A model generated the notes under the pieces. It was not told the origin of the DNA and did not search any database. It worked only from the letters and a program-made list of their open reading frames with translations. A stretch of DNA of 64,000 nt, from the NCBI RefSeq assembly GCF_014651495.1, contig NZ_BMWZ01000003.1, forward strand, positions 434,001 through 498,000, in the 5' to 3' direction. A program made the translations under genes and the position numbers. Origin of the DNA: Algibacter mikhailovii (lineage in GTDB: Bacteria > Bacteroidota > Bacteroidia > Flavobacteriales > Flavobacteriaceae). Shown one piece after another: positions 17,743-25,907 of the stretch. Each line of letters starts with the position of its first letter. Position 1 is the stretch's first letter.

Positions 17743-18741
17743 TTAGGTATTCAACATTTTCCATAGAGTATCCTTAAGTTCTGTTATCCCTTGTTGCGCT
17801 ACTGATGAAATAAAATGATAAGGAATTGGCAATTCTTTATCAAGTTCTATTTTAAGCTCTGCTTTGAGTTCATAATCCAACATATCACATTTAGATATTG
17901 CTATGATGCGCTCTTTATCCAGCATTTCAGGATTATACCTGCGAAGTTCATCTAATAAAACATCATACTGTTTTTTAATATCATCTGCATCTGCAGGAAT
18001 CAAAAACAATAAAATAGAATTACGTTCAATATGCCTTAAAAAATAATGACCAAGCCCTTTGCCTTCAGCTGCTCCCTCAATAATCCCCGGAATATCAGCC
18101 ATTACAAAAGTCTGAAAATCACGATATTTTACAATGCCTAAATTGGGTTTTAGCGTTGTAAATTCATAATCGGCAATTTTAGGTTTTGCAGAGGTCACCA
18201 CAGAAAGTAACGTTGATTTCCCAGCATTTGGGAAGCCAACCAACCCTACATCAGCGAGTACTTTCAATTCCATTGTTACGTATTTCTCCTCCAAGGGGAT
18301 ACCCGGTTGTGCGTAACGTGGCGTTTGATTTGTAGATGATTTGAAATGCCAGTTTCCTAACCCTCCTTTTCCACCTTGGGCTAAAACAATTTCTTCACCA
18401 TCTTCGGTAATTTCGAATAGGATATTATTGGTTTCTGTATCCCTTATTACCGTACCAAGCGGTACATCTATATAAGCATCTTCTCCATCAGCTCCAAAGC
18501 TTCGCCCACTGCTACCATGTTCGCCATGACCAGCCCTAACATGCTTTTTAAATTTAAGATGAAGTAAGGTCCAAAGGTTAGATTTTCCTCTAACGACCAC
18601 ATGACCTCCACGGCCACCATCACCTCCATCTGGACCTCCCTTAGTAATATACTTTTCTCGATGCAAATGCACAGAACCTTTACCACCGTTTCCGGAAGAC
18701 ACATACATTTTTACGTAATCAACGAAATTCCCTTCTGTCAT
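17743..18741 (-). CDS. obgE: GTPase ObgE/CgtA
   Basis: Obg GTPase of 332 residues. The glycine-rich Obg fold covers about 1-160 ('[18 protein letters not shown]'), followed by a G domain with G1 'GFPNAGKST' (169-177), G3 'DIPGII' and G4-like 'SKCD'. Obg associates with the 50S ribosomal subunit and couples GTP state to ribosome assembly and growth control. The protein lacks the C-terminal OCT extension found in longer homologues, as is normal for this phylum. It lies 73 bp downstream of hpt-adk in the same direction, so the two may share a transcript. Confidence 0.96.
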   Translation of the reverse strand: MTEGNFVDYVKMYVSSGNGGKGSVHLHREKYITKGGPDGGDGGRGGHVVVRGKSNLWTLLHLKFKKHVRAGHGEHGSSGRSFGADGEDAYIDVPLGTVIRDTETNNILFEITEDGEEIVLAQGGKGGLGNWHFKSSTNQTPRYAQPGIPLEEKYVTMELKVLADVGLVGFPNAGKSTLLSVVTSAKPKIADYEFTTLKPNLGIVKYRDFQTFVMADIPGIIEGAAEGKGLGHYFLRHIERNSILLFLIPADADDIKKQYDVLLDELRRYNPEMLDKERIIAISKCDMLDYELKAELKIELDKELPIPYHFISSVAQQGITELKDTLWKMLNT

Positions 18742-18814
18742 TGCACTGTTTATTTGTTTGTTTTAATGTGGTTTAGTCGTATTACTTATAAACAAATAAA
18801 CGAATTAACGCTTA

Positions 18815-19924
18815 TTAAAGATTATCTATTACGGCACTTAAACGCACGGTAATATCTTCAATACTACCTACACCATCAACACCATAATATTTATCTTGGG
18901 CCGAATAGTAATCTTTTAAAATGGCTGTTTTATCATAATACTCTTTGATGCGGTTTCTAATAATCGATTCATCAGCATCATCTGCTCTACCGCTCGTTTT
19001 ACCTCTTCCTAAAAGACGCTCAACTAAAACCTCATCCTCAACTTCTAATGCTATCATAGCGTTGATTTGAGAATCTTTACTATCCATCAATTTAGACAAA
19101 GCATCAGCCTGTGCATTTGTTCTTGGGAAGCCATCAAAAATGAAACCATTAGCATCAGCATTTTTTTCTACTTCAGCATTAAGCATATCAATAGTGACTT
19201 GATCTGGAACTAACTCACCTTTATCCATGTATGATTTAGCCAACATACCTAATGCTGTTGCATTTTTAATATTGTATCTAAAAACATCACCAGTTGAAAT
19301 ATGAACTAAATTATATTTCGTTTTTAAAAATTCTGCTTGCGTTCCTTTCCCTGCTCCTGGAGGGCCAAATAGCACTAAGTTTGTCATGTGTTGCGTTTCT
19401 TTTATTTGATATACTTCTGGTATATTTCGTCCTAACCCATCATAATCTAGGCCGTAACCTACAATAAATTTGTTAGGAATCTCAATACCTACATAATGTA
19501 ATTTAAAATCCTTTTTATATGATTCCGGTTTATAAAATAGGGTTGCTATTTTGAGGGATTTTACTTTTTCATTCTTAAAAATTCGATAAACCTCAGCTAA
19601 GGTATTACCTGAATCTATAATATCCTCCAAAATTACAACTACCCGTCCCGTTAAATCTTGCGTTAAGCCAATCAGTCTTTGAATATCTTCAGTAGACTTA
19701 ACACCTTCATAAGAAGCCAATTTTATAAATGTTACCTCACACGGTTTTGGATATTTTTTAACGAAATCACTAACCACCATAAAAGACCCATTCAAAATAC
19801 CCACAAAAACAGGGATTTCATCTCCCACATCTTCGGCTATTTCTAAAACCAAACGCTGTAGCGCATCGTCTATCTGCTTAGCAGAAATAAAAGGTTTAAA
19901 ATATTTATCGTGTAGCTTTATCAC
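18815..19924 (-). CDS. adk: Fused hypoxanthine phosphoribosyltransferase - adenylate kinase
   Basis: One 369-residue frame contains two whole enzymes. Residues 1-179 are a hypoxanthine/guanine phosphoribosyltransferase with the PRPP-binding loop 'VVILEDIIDSGNT'. Residues 180-369 are a complete adenylate kinase starting 'MTNLVLFGPPGAGKGT' with P-loop 187-195, the NMP-binding 'DGFPRT' and the LID 'GRGKTSGR'. The first makes IMP/GMP from bases and PRPP; the second balances AMP, ADP and ATP. The junction 'QIKETQHM' retains the methionine that would begin a free-standing kinase, at 19387, so a separate adk product by internal initiation is possible. The gene is divergent from purKE, which fits a purine neighbourhood. 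Confidence 0.93.
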   Translation of the reverse strand: MIKLHDKYFKPFISAKQIDDALQRLVLEIAEDVGDEIPVFVGILNGSFMVVSDFVKKYPKPCEVTFIKLASYEGVKSTEDIQRLIGLTQDLTGRVVVILEDIIDSGNTLAEVYRIFKNEKVKSLKIATLFYKPESYKKDFKLHYVGIEIPNKFIVGYGLDYDGLGRNIPEVYQIKETQHMTNLVLFGPPGAGKGTQAEFLKTKYNLVHISTGDVFRYNIKNATALGMLAKSYMDKGELVPDQVTIDMLNAEVEKNADANGFIFDGFPRTNAQADALSKLMDSKDSQINAMIALEVEDEVLVERLLGRGKTSGRADDADESIIRNRIKEYYDKTAILKDYYSAQDKYYGVDGVGSIEDITVRLSAVIDNL

Positions 19925-19946
19925 TAGTAATAAATTTTGGAAGCTG

Positions 19947-19954
19947 CAAAGATA
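19947..19954 (-). promoter_or_regulatory. Promoter -7 element for hpt-adk
   Basis: On the minus strand TATCTTTG matches TAnnTTTG, 22 nt upstream of the hpt-adk start codon. No -33 TTG at good spacing. Confidence 0.38.
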
Positions 19955-20019
19955 ATCAATAGATTAACGAATTACCATTTTTTGATTTATGAATTAGGAA
20001 CTAATTTAAGATTTAAGTG

Positions 20020-20027
20020 TATTTTTG
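20020..20027 (+). promoter_or_regulatory. Promoter -7 element for purKE
   Basis: TATTTTTG matches TAnnTTTG, 34 nt upstream of the purK start. It is back to back with the hpt-adk promoter within a 137-bp divergent region. A TTG at 19982-19984 is too far away to be a standard -33 element. Confidence 0.38.
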
Positions 20028-20061
20028 CCTATCCTTATTTCGCTTAGAAAAAAACATATAG

Positions 20062-21216
20062 ATGAATTACTTTTCTTCAAATTTCAAACTTGGCATCTTA
20101 GGTGGGGGCCAATTAGGTAAAATGCTACTTTATAATACACGTAAATTTGACATTTACACCAAAGTATTAGACCCTAGTAATGAAGCACCCTGTAAAATAG
20201 CGAGTGATGAATTCCAGTTGGGTGATTTAATGAATTATGATGCCGTTTATAATTTTGGTAAACAGGTTGATGTTTTAACCATTGAAATAGAAAATGTTAA
20301 TGTTGATGCCTTAGAAGATCTAGAAAAAGAAGGGGTACTGGTTTATCCTGCATCAAAAACATTAAGGACTATTCAAAATAAGGCAAAACAAAAATTATTT
20401 TACGTAGATAATAATTTGCCAACTGCTCCATTTACACGTTTCGCCTACCTTTCAGAAATTGAAGACGCTATTACCAATGGCGGTTTAGAACTCCCTTTTG
20501 TTTGGAAGGCAGCTCAATTTGGATATGATGGCAATGGTGTAAAAGTGGTTAGAAAGCTCGCCGATTTAGAAAATTTACCAAAAGGTGAATGTATTGCAGA
20601 AGATTTAGTTCCGTTTAAAAATGAATTAGCGGTTATTGTTGCTAGAAGCCCTTCCGGAGATACTAAAACCTACCCCGTAGTAGAAATGGAATTTCATCCT
20701 GAAGCTAACCAAGTAGAATACGTTATATGTCCTGCCAGAATTTCTGATGAACTCGCTAAAAAAGCAACAGATGTGGCCTTAGCAGTTTCGAAATCATTTG
20801 AACATGTAGGTCTTTTAGCCGTAGAAATGTTTCAAACTCAAGACGACGAAATCCTAATTAATGAGGTAGCGCCTAGACCACATAATTCTGGACACCAAAC
20901 TATTGAAGCGAGTTACACCTCTCAATTTGAACAGCATATTAGGGCCATTTTAGATTTACCTTTAGGTAGAACAGATAGTAAAGTTGGGGGTGTTATGGTT
21001 AACCTTGTAGGCGCAGAGGGTTATACAGGAAATGTGGTTTATAAGCATATTGAAGATATTATGAATATGAATGGTGTTACGCCTCACATCTACGGAAAAA
21101 AACAAACAAGGCCGTTTAGAAAAATGGGACATGTAACCATTGTAAATGAAGATTTGGGTGAAGCACGACGCATTGCTCAAGAGGTAAAACAAAGTATTAA
21201 AGTTATAAGCAAATAG
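20062..21216 (+). CDS. purK: N5-carboxyaminoimidazole ribonucleotide synthase
   Basis: PurK of 384 residues, an ATP-grasp enzyme of de novo purine synthesis that carboxylates AIR to N5-CAIR using ATP and bicarbonate. The N-terminal domain opens with 'KLGILGGGQLGKML'. The ATP-grasp core shows 'FVWKAAQFGYDGNGVKVV', 'CIAEDLVPFKNELAVIVAR' and the metal-binding 'EVAPRPHNSGHQTIEA'. It is followed after two bases by purE, which performs the next step, so the pair forms an operon ending in a strong hairpin terminator. Confidence 0.96.
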   Translation: MNYFSSNFKLGILGGGQLGKMLLYNTRKFDIYTKVLDPSNEAPCKIASDEFQLGDLMNYDAVYNFGKQVDVLTIEIENVNVDALEDLEKEGVLVYPASKTLRTIQNKAKQKLFYVDNNLPTAPFTRFAYLSEIEDAITNGGLELPFVWKAAQFGYDGNGVKVVRKLADLENLPKGECIAEDLVPFKNELAVIVARSPSGDTKTYPVVEMEFHPEANQVEYVICPARISDELAKKATDVALAVSKSFEHVGLLAVEMFQTQDDEILINEVAPRPHNSGHQTIEASYTSQFEQHIRAILDLPLGRTDSKVGGVMVNLVGAEGYTGNVVYKHIEDIMNMNGVTPHIYGKKQTRPFRKMGHVTIVNEDLGEARRIAQEVKQSIKVISK

Positions 21217-21218
21217 AT

Positions 21219-21698
21219 ATGAGTAAAGTTGGTATAATAATGGGAAGCAAAAGCGATCTCCCTGTTATGCAAGATGCTATAGACATCTTGAAAGGTTTTG
21301 ATATCGAGGTAGAAGTAGATATAGTTTCGGCACATCGTACGCCAGAAAAATTATTTGATTATGGACAAAACGCTCATACCAGAGGGTTTTCAGTAGTTGT
21401 TGCAGGTGCAGGAGGCGCAGCCCATTTACCTGGAATGATTGCTTCCTTATCGCCTTTACCGGTAATTGGGGTTCCCGTAAAAAGTAGCAACTCTATAGAC
21501 GGCTGGGATTCAATCCTTTCAATTCTGCAAATGCCTGGAGGTGTTCCTGTTGCTACAGTAGCACTTAACGGGGCCAAAAACGCGGGTATTCTAGCAGCTC
21601 AGATTATAGGTTCTAGTGACAAATGTGTCCTTGATAAAGTCATAGCTTATAAGGAAGGTTTGAAAATAAAAGTAAATGAATCTGCCAAAAATTTATAA
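21219..21698 (+). CDS. purE: N5-carboxyaminoimidazole ribonucleotide mutase
   Basis: PurE class I mutase of 159 residues, converting N5-CAIR to CAIR in purine synthesis. Diagnostic motifs are 'IIMGSKSDLPVMQDA', 'VDIVSAHRTPEKL', 'VAGAGGAAHLPGM' and 'GVPVKSS'. The start lies two bases after the purK stop, and the gene is the last of the operon before the terminator at 21703-21732. Confidence 0.97.
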   Translation: MSKVGIIMGSKSDLPVMQDAIDILKGFDIEVEVDIVSAHRTPEKLFDYGQNAHTRGFSVVVAGAGGAAHLPGMIASLSPLPVIGVPVKSSNSIDGWDSILSILQMPGGVPVATVALNGAKNAGILAAQIIGSSDKCVLDKVIAYKEGLKIKVNESAKNL

Positions 21699-21702
21699 TG
21701 AA

Positions 21703-21732
21703 AAAAGCCCTGAAATGTATTTCAGGGCTTTT
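21703..21732 (+). terminator. Rho-independent terminator of purKE
   Basis: A perfect 13-bp stem (AAAAGCCCTGAAA with TTTCAGGGCTTTT) closes a 4-nt loop five bases after the purE stop. The A/T-flanked GC core is typical of an intrinsic terminator and is symmetrical enough to act in both directions. Confidence 0.9.
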
Positions 21733-21769
21733 CAGCTATTAACAAATAATTCTCTTGAGTTAGTCACTC

Positions 21770-21832
21770 AGCAAATTTGCTCTGGCAAAAGTATAAAAAA
21801 ATCTACTATGCATACATAGTATGCTAGATTTT
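21770..21832. repeat. Two palindromic elements between purE and the M3 peptidase gene
   Basis: A perfect 12-bp palindrome AGCAAATTTGCT lies at 21770-21781. Further on, AAAATCTA (21798-21805) pairs with TAGATTTT (21825-21832), enclosing an inner hairpin ACTATG-CATA-CATAGT (21805-21820) with a 5-nt bulge (21821-21825) on one side. The second element could be an operator or a leader hairpin of the M3 peptidase transcript. It overlaps the ATG at 21821, a further reason to prefer the downstream start. Confidence 0.5.
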
Positions 21833-21850
21833 AACATATTCTCTGACAAA

Positions 21851-23890
21851 ATGATAAAAAAAACACTCATTACCCCATTTAATACTAAATATAACACACC
21901 TCCATTCTCAAATATTGAAAATGAAGATTATTTACCAACATTTAAGGAAGCTATAGCTCTGGCAAGAAAAGAAATTGATCTTATCACAACTAATGAGGCT
22001 GCCGCAACCTTTGAAAATACTATTGTGGCATTAGATTTCTCAGGCGAGCAATTAGATCGCATATCGAGTATATTTTTTAATTTGAATTCGGCAGAAACCA
22101 ATGAAGAAATTCAAAAAATTGCTCAAGAGATCTCCCCTTTACTGTCAGAGTTCAGCAATGACATTACTTTAAACGAGGATTTATTTAAGCGCGTTAAGGC
22201 CATTTATGATATTAAAGAATCTTTAGATTTAACTGCAGAACAAAAAACACTACTTGACAAAAGATATAAAAGTTTCTCAAGAAACGGAGCCAATTTATCT
22301 GAAGATAAAAAGAACCAATTACGCGAGATTGACAAAAAACTAAGCCAGCTTAAATTAAAGTTTGGGGAAAATGTTCTAGCAGAAACCAATAAATTTGAAA
22401 TGCTAATTACGGATGAAAATGATTTATCCGGCTTACCCGAAGGAACAAAAGAGGCCGCCAAACAAATGGCAGAATCAAAAGAAAAAGAAGGTTGGCTATT
22501 TACTTTAGATTACCCGAGCTATATTCCTTTTGTTACATATTCAAACAATCGCGAATTGCGAAAAAAAATCACCCTTGCAGCAGGTAGTAAATCTTTTAAA
22601 GGTGATGCATTAGACAACCAAGAAAATGTACTTGAAATTACCAATTTAAGACATAAGCGCGCTAATCTTTTAGGCTATACTACTCATGCCGAGTTTGTTC
22701 TCGAAGAACGCATGGCTGAAACCCCTGAGAAAGTACAGGCCTTTTTAAATGAATTACTATTAAAAGCAAAACCTGCAGCAGAGAAAGAATTCAAGAACCT
22801 TGAATCATTTGCTAAAGATTTAGATAATATTGATGAACTTGAAAAATGGGATGGTTCCTATTATGCCGAAAAGTTAAAACAGAAATTATTTAGTTTAGAT
22901 GACGAACTATTGAAGCCCTACTTCAAATTAGAAAATGTCATAGATGGTGCATTTAAGATTACTAATATATTATTCGATTTAAATTTTGAAGAAATTCATG
23001 ATATTGACAAATACCATGAGGATGTTTTAACCTATAAAGTGAGTAATGCCTCTGGTGATTTAGTTTCTGTTTTTTATGCTGATTTTTTTCCAAGAGCAGG
23101 AAAACGAAATGGTGCATGGATGACCTCCTATAAACCGCAATACATCAAAGATTCTATAAATAGCAGACCGCATATATCCATCGTTTGTAATTTTACAAAA
23201 CCAACGAAAAGCAAGCCTTCTTTATTAACTTTTAATGAAGTCACTACCCTATTTCACGAATTTGGACATGCACTGCATGGTATGCTTGCCAACACCACCT
23301 ACCCAAGTTTATCAGGCACAAATGTATATTGGGATTTTGTTGAACTACCGAGTCAAATACTTGAAAATTGGTGTTATGAAAAAGAAGCTTTAGAACTGTT
23401 TGCGACGCATTATGAAACAGGTGAAGTCATTCCAATGGATTTAATTGAAAAGATTAAAAAATCGGCAACGTTTCATGAAGGTATGCAAACCTTGCGCCAA
23501 ATAAGTTTTGGATTACTGGATATGAGTTGGCACGGACAAGACCCATCAAAAATAAAGAATGTTAAAGGTCATGAAAAAGAAGCGTTCGAGCATGTAACTC
23601 TTTACCCTGAAACCAATGAAACTTGCATGAGTACGTCATTCTCCCATATTTTTCAAGGGGGTTATTCTTCAGGATATTACAGTTACAAATGGGCTGAGGT
23701 TTTAGACGCGGATGCTTTTGAATATTTTAAAGAAACAGGTATATTCAACAAGGAGATTGCACAGAAATTCAAAGACAATGTACTTTCTAAAGGCGGGACA
23801 GAGAACCCAATGACATTATACAAACGTTTTAGAGGGCAAGAACCTAAACCTGAAGCTTTATTGAGACGCGCGGGACTAATAGAGAACTAG
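21851..23890 (+). CDS. M3 family metallopeptidase (peptidyl-dipeptidase Dcp-like)
   Basis: A 679-residue zinc oligopeptidase of the M3 (thimet/Dcp) family. The catalytic motif 'FHEFGHALHG' has HEFGH at 469-473, and the third-ligand region and substrate loop ('FSHIFQGGYSSGYYSYKWAEV') are intact near the C terminus. These enzymes degrade short peptides; without a signal peptide it is predicted cytoplasmic. An in-frame ATG exists at 21821, but it lies within an inverted repeat and adds ten residues that the family lacks; 'MIKKTLITPFNTKYNTPPF' from 21851 matches the usual N terminus. It appears to be a single-gene unit. Confidence 0.93.
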   Translation: MIKKTLITPFNTKYNTPPFSNIENEDYLPTFKEAIALARKEIDLITTNEAAATFENTIVALDFSGEQLDRISSIFFNLNSAETNEEIQKIAQEISPLLSEFSNDITLNEDLFKRVKAIYDIKESLDLTAEQKTLLDKRYKSFSRNGANLSEDKKNQLREIDKKLSQLKLKFGENVLAETNKFEMLITDENDLSGLPEGTKEAAKQMAESKEKEGWLFTLDYPSYIPFVTYSNNRELRKKITLAAGSKSFKGDALDNQENVLEITNLRHKRANLLGYTTHAEFVLEERMAETPEKVQAFLNELLLKAKPAAEKEFKNLESFAKDLDNIDELEKWDGSYYAEKLKQKLFSLDDELLKPYFKLENVIDGAFKITNILFDLNFEEIHDIDKYHEDVLTYKVSNASGDLVSVFYADFFPRAGKRNGAWMTSYKPQYIKDSINSRPHISIVCNFTKPTKSKPSLLTFNEVTTLFHEFGHALHGMLANTTYPSLSGTNVYWDFVELPSQILENWCYEKEALELFATHYETGEVIPMDLIEKIKKSATFHEGMQTLRQISFGLLDMSWHGQDPSKIKNVKGHEKEAFEHVTLYPETNETCMSTSFSHIFQGGYSSGYYSYKWAEVLDADAFEYFKETGIFNKEIAQKFKDNVLSKGGTENPMTLYKRFRGQEPKPEALLRRAGLIEN

Positions 23891-23897
23891 TATGAGT

Positions 23898-24830
23898 TCA
23901 CATTTTTTTTAAATAGCTATACATTTTCTCTCTAGTTTTTGTATCGGGTATTTTTCCATAACCTGCTGTCATATTATCAATCATATGATGCGGTTTTGAC
24001 GTGCCCGGAATAACGCATGTCACCAATTCATTGGATAGGATAAACTTTAAGAAAAATTGCCCCCAACTATAAATATCATAATCTTTTGCCCAAGTTGGAA
24101 TTTCCTTTCCTTTGGTCATTCTAAATAAATTACCCTGTTCAAAAGGTCTATTAATTAAAGTTGCCGTTTTATATTTTCTAATGGTCTCAAAAAGGGATTT
24201 TTCTGCGTTGCGAGACAAAATAGAATAATTAAATTGTACAAAATCGGGCTGTTCACTTTTAATTACTTTTTCAAGCTCATTATGAGATGAATCTGTGTAA
24301 TGCGTAATTCCCCAATATTTTATTTTCCCTTGCGCCTTCCATGTTTTAAGTGTTTTGACATGTATTTTCCAATCCACCAAATTATGGATTTGCATTAAAT
24401 CCATTTTATCCCTTTGCATTAACTTAAAGGAGGTTTCCATCTGCTTCATGCCAGCTTCTTTTCCACTTGTCCAAACCTTTGTGGCATAAAACAAATCATT
24501 ACTAAAACGAGTGGCTTGTGTTAAATCACCAACAACTTTTTCTGAATTTCCATACATTGGTGAAGAATCTATCAAACGACCGCCTAGCCTATTCATCTCT
24601 ACCAAGACTTGAGTTAACACTTTACTTTCTTCTTCTGAATTTCCAACATCAAAAGTTTGCCATGTCCCCAACCCAATAACGGGCAATAATTGATTGGACA
24701 TGGGAATTTTTCGTAATAGCATACCAGTTTCTATATTAAATGATGACAATAAAGGCCCTATTACTAAACTAGCTCCGGCCAGTCCAGATAATCTTAAAAC
24801 GTCTCTTCTAGTCATGTTTTTATTCATCAT
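23898..24830 (-). CDS. Tat-exported aldo/keto reductase
   Basis: Aldo/keto reductase of 310 residues. The N terminus has a twin-arginine signal 'TRRDVLRLSGLAGASLVIG', so the folded enzyme is probably exported through Tat with its cofactor bound. The catalytic tetrad is visible as D88, Y93, K118 and H149 ('LIDSSPMYG', 'FYATKVW', 'LMQIHN'). The substrate is unknown. The gene converges with the M3 peptidase gene (7-bp gap) and is divergent from the sigma-factor gene. Confidence 0.88.
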   Translation of the reverse strand: MMNKNMTRRDVLRLSGLAGASLVIGPLLSSFNIETGMLLRKIPMSNQLLPVIGLGTWQTFDVGNSEEESKVLTQVLVEMNRLGGRLIDSSPMYGNSEKVVGDLTQATRFSNDLFYATKVWTSGKEAGMKQMETSFKLMQRDKMDLMQIHNLVDWKIHVKTLKTWKAQGKIKYWGITHYTDSSHNELEKVIKSEQPDFVQFNYSILSRNAEKSLFETIRKYKTATLINRPFEQGNLFRMTKGKEIPTWAKDYDIYSWGQFFLKFILSNELVTCVIPGTSKPHHMIDNMTAGYGKIPDTKTREKMYSYLKKM

Positions 24831-25058
24831 ATTCTAAAGATAATAAAATCAGCTGAGAATTAAACGTCCTATTTGAAGGTAGTTCTTACTTCCATCAATT
24901 AATACTGCTAATGGGAATTCACAAAACTTTATTTAAGCTTTTGACTAAAATTAATTTCTTTATTCACTTCTAATTTATTGGACTTCCTTTACCCAACACA
25001 AATTTATAACCCCAAAAAACATACGAAAAACTACAGTAAAATATTCAATAATTTAACC

Positions 25059-25066
25059 TATTTTTG
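25059..25066 (+). promoter_or_regulatory. Promoter -7 element for the sigma/anti-sigma pair
   Basis: TATTTTTG matches TAnnTTTG and is 23 nt upstream of the sigma-factor ATG. No TTG occurs at the -33 distance, so either housekeeping recognition is weak or another sigma, possibly the product itself, uses the site. Confidence 0.4.
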
Positions 25067-25089
25067 ATTCTAAGAAAACGATGTAAATA

Positions 25090-25641
25090 ATGTCTAGCCG
25101 TCAAATAAACCCGAATAATTGGATCGATTTGTATTCCGACTACTTATTCAATTATACCATTTCTAGAGTGAGTGACCGGGTAATTGCTCAAGATTTGGTT
25201 CAAGACACATTTTTAGCTGGTTTAAAGTCTATGAAAAACTTTAAGGGTGAAGCCACTGAGCGCACATGGCTCATCTCTATATTAAAGCGAAAAATCATAG
25301 ATCATTACCGAAAAATAAATTCTAATAAAGGTAAAGCTGAAGTTAGAATTAACTATAAAGAATCTGAAAGTGAGGGTGATTGGCTAGAAGAGCGCGTAGC
25401 AGACCCTTTTGATAAAACTGCTGAAGACACCTTACAAAATCAAGAACTTGGTGATGCCATACAAAACTGCCTAGGAAAACTCCCTGCAAAGCAAGCCAAT
25501 GTATTTAAAATGAAAACAATACTTGGTCATGAAACAGAAACAATTTGTAATGAACTAAATATTACAGCGTCTAACCTCTGGGTAATCATTCATCGCGCTC
25601 GAACTGCGATGGCAGATTGTTTAAAAGAAAATTGGTTTTAA
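25090..25641 (+). CDS. ECF-type RNA polymerase sigma factor
   Basis: Sigma-70 family factor of 183 residues with only regions 2 and 4, as in ECF sigmas. Region 2 is 'DRVIAQDLVQDTFLAGLK' with the following '-ERTWLISILKRKIIDHYRK'. Region 4 covers about 120-175 and ends in a helix-turn-helix ('TICNELNITASNLWVIIHRA'). It directs RNA polymerase to an unknown regulon. The next gene starts two bases after the stop and encodes a small zinc-motif protein, the classical cognate anti-sigma arrangement. Confidence 0.92.
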   Translation: MSSRQINPNNWIDLYSDYLFNYTISRVSDRVIAQDLVQDTFLAGLKSMKNFKGEATERTWLISILKRKIIDHYRKINSNKGKAEVRINYKESESEGDWLEERVADPFDKTAEDTLQNQELGDAIQNCLGKLPAKQANVFKMKTILGHETETICNELNITASNLWVIIHRARTAMADCLKENWF

Positions 25642-25643
25642 TT

Positions 25644-25907
25644 ATGAGTAAGGTAAAAATATTTATGCCCTGTAATGAAGCAAATCATGTTTGTGATAAA
25701 ACACAATATAAGGAGTCTACGCTTTGGGAAAAAATAATTCTTAATTTACATTTAATTTATTGTTCAGCTTGCAGAAAGTATTCTTCAAATAATGGAAAAC
25801 TTACAAAATTGCTCAAAGACTCTAAAATTGATTGCTTAGATGACAAGAGTAAGGAAGCCATGAAAAAGGAATTTGAAAAAGCGTTAGCTAAAAATCAACC
25901 AGAGTAA
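25644..25907 (+). CDS. Small soluble zinc-type (ZAS-like) anti-sigma factor
   Basis: An 87-residue protein with the zinc anti-sigma signature Hx3Cx2C ('HLIYCSAC', H36, C40, C43), preceded by further ligand candidates H15 and C17 in 'CNEANHVCDK'. It lacks a transmembrane segment, so it should act in the cytoplasm, as redox-sensing ZAS proteins such as RsrA do. I use the ATG at 25644, two bases after the sigma stop; a longer frame from 25617 lies inside the sigma gene and is unlikely. Its 3' end overlaps the convergent UbiA-like gene by 24 nt. Confidence 0.75.
   Translation: MSKVKIFMPCNEANHVCDKTQYKESTLWEKIILNLHLIYCSACRKYSSNNGKLTKLLKDSKIDCLDDKSKEAMKKEFEKALAKNQPE

Noticed and set aside
21821-21850. 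Upstream ATG for the M3 peptidase
   Set aside because: It lies in a bulged inverted repeat and adds ten residues not found in the family.
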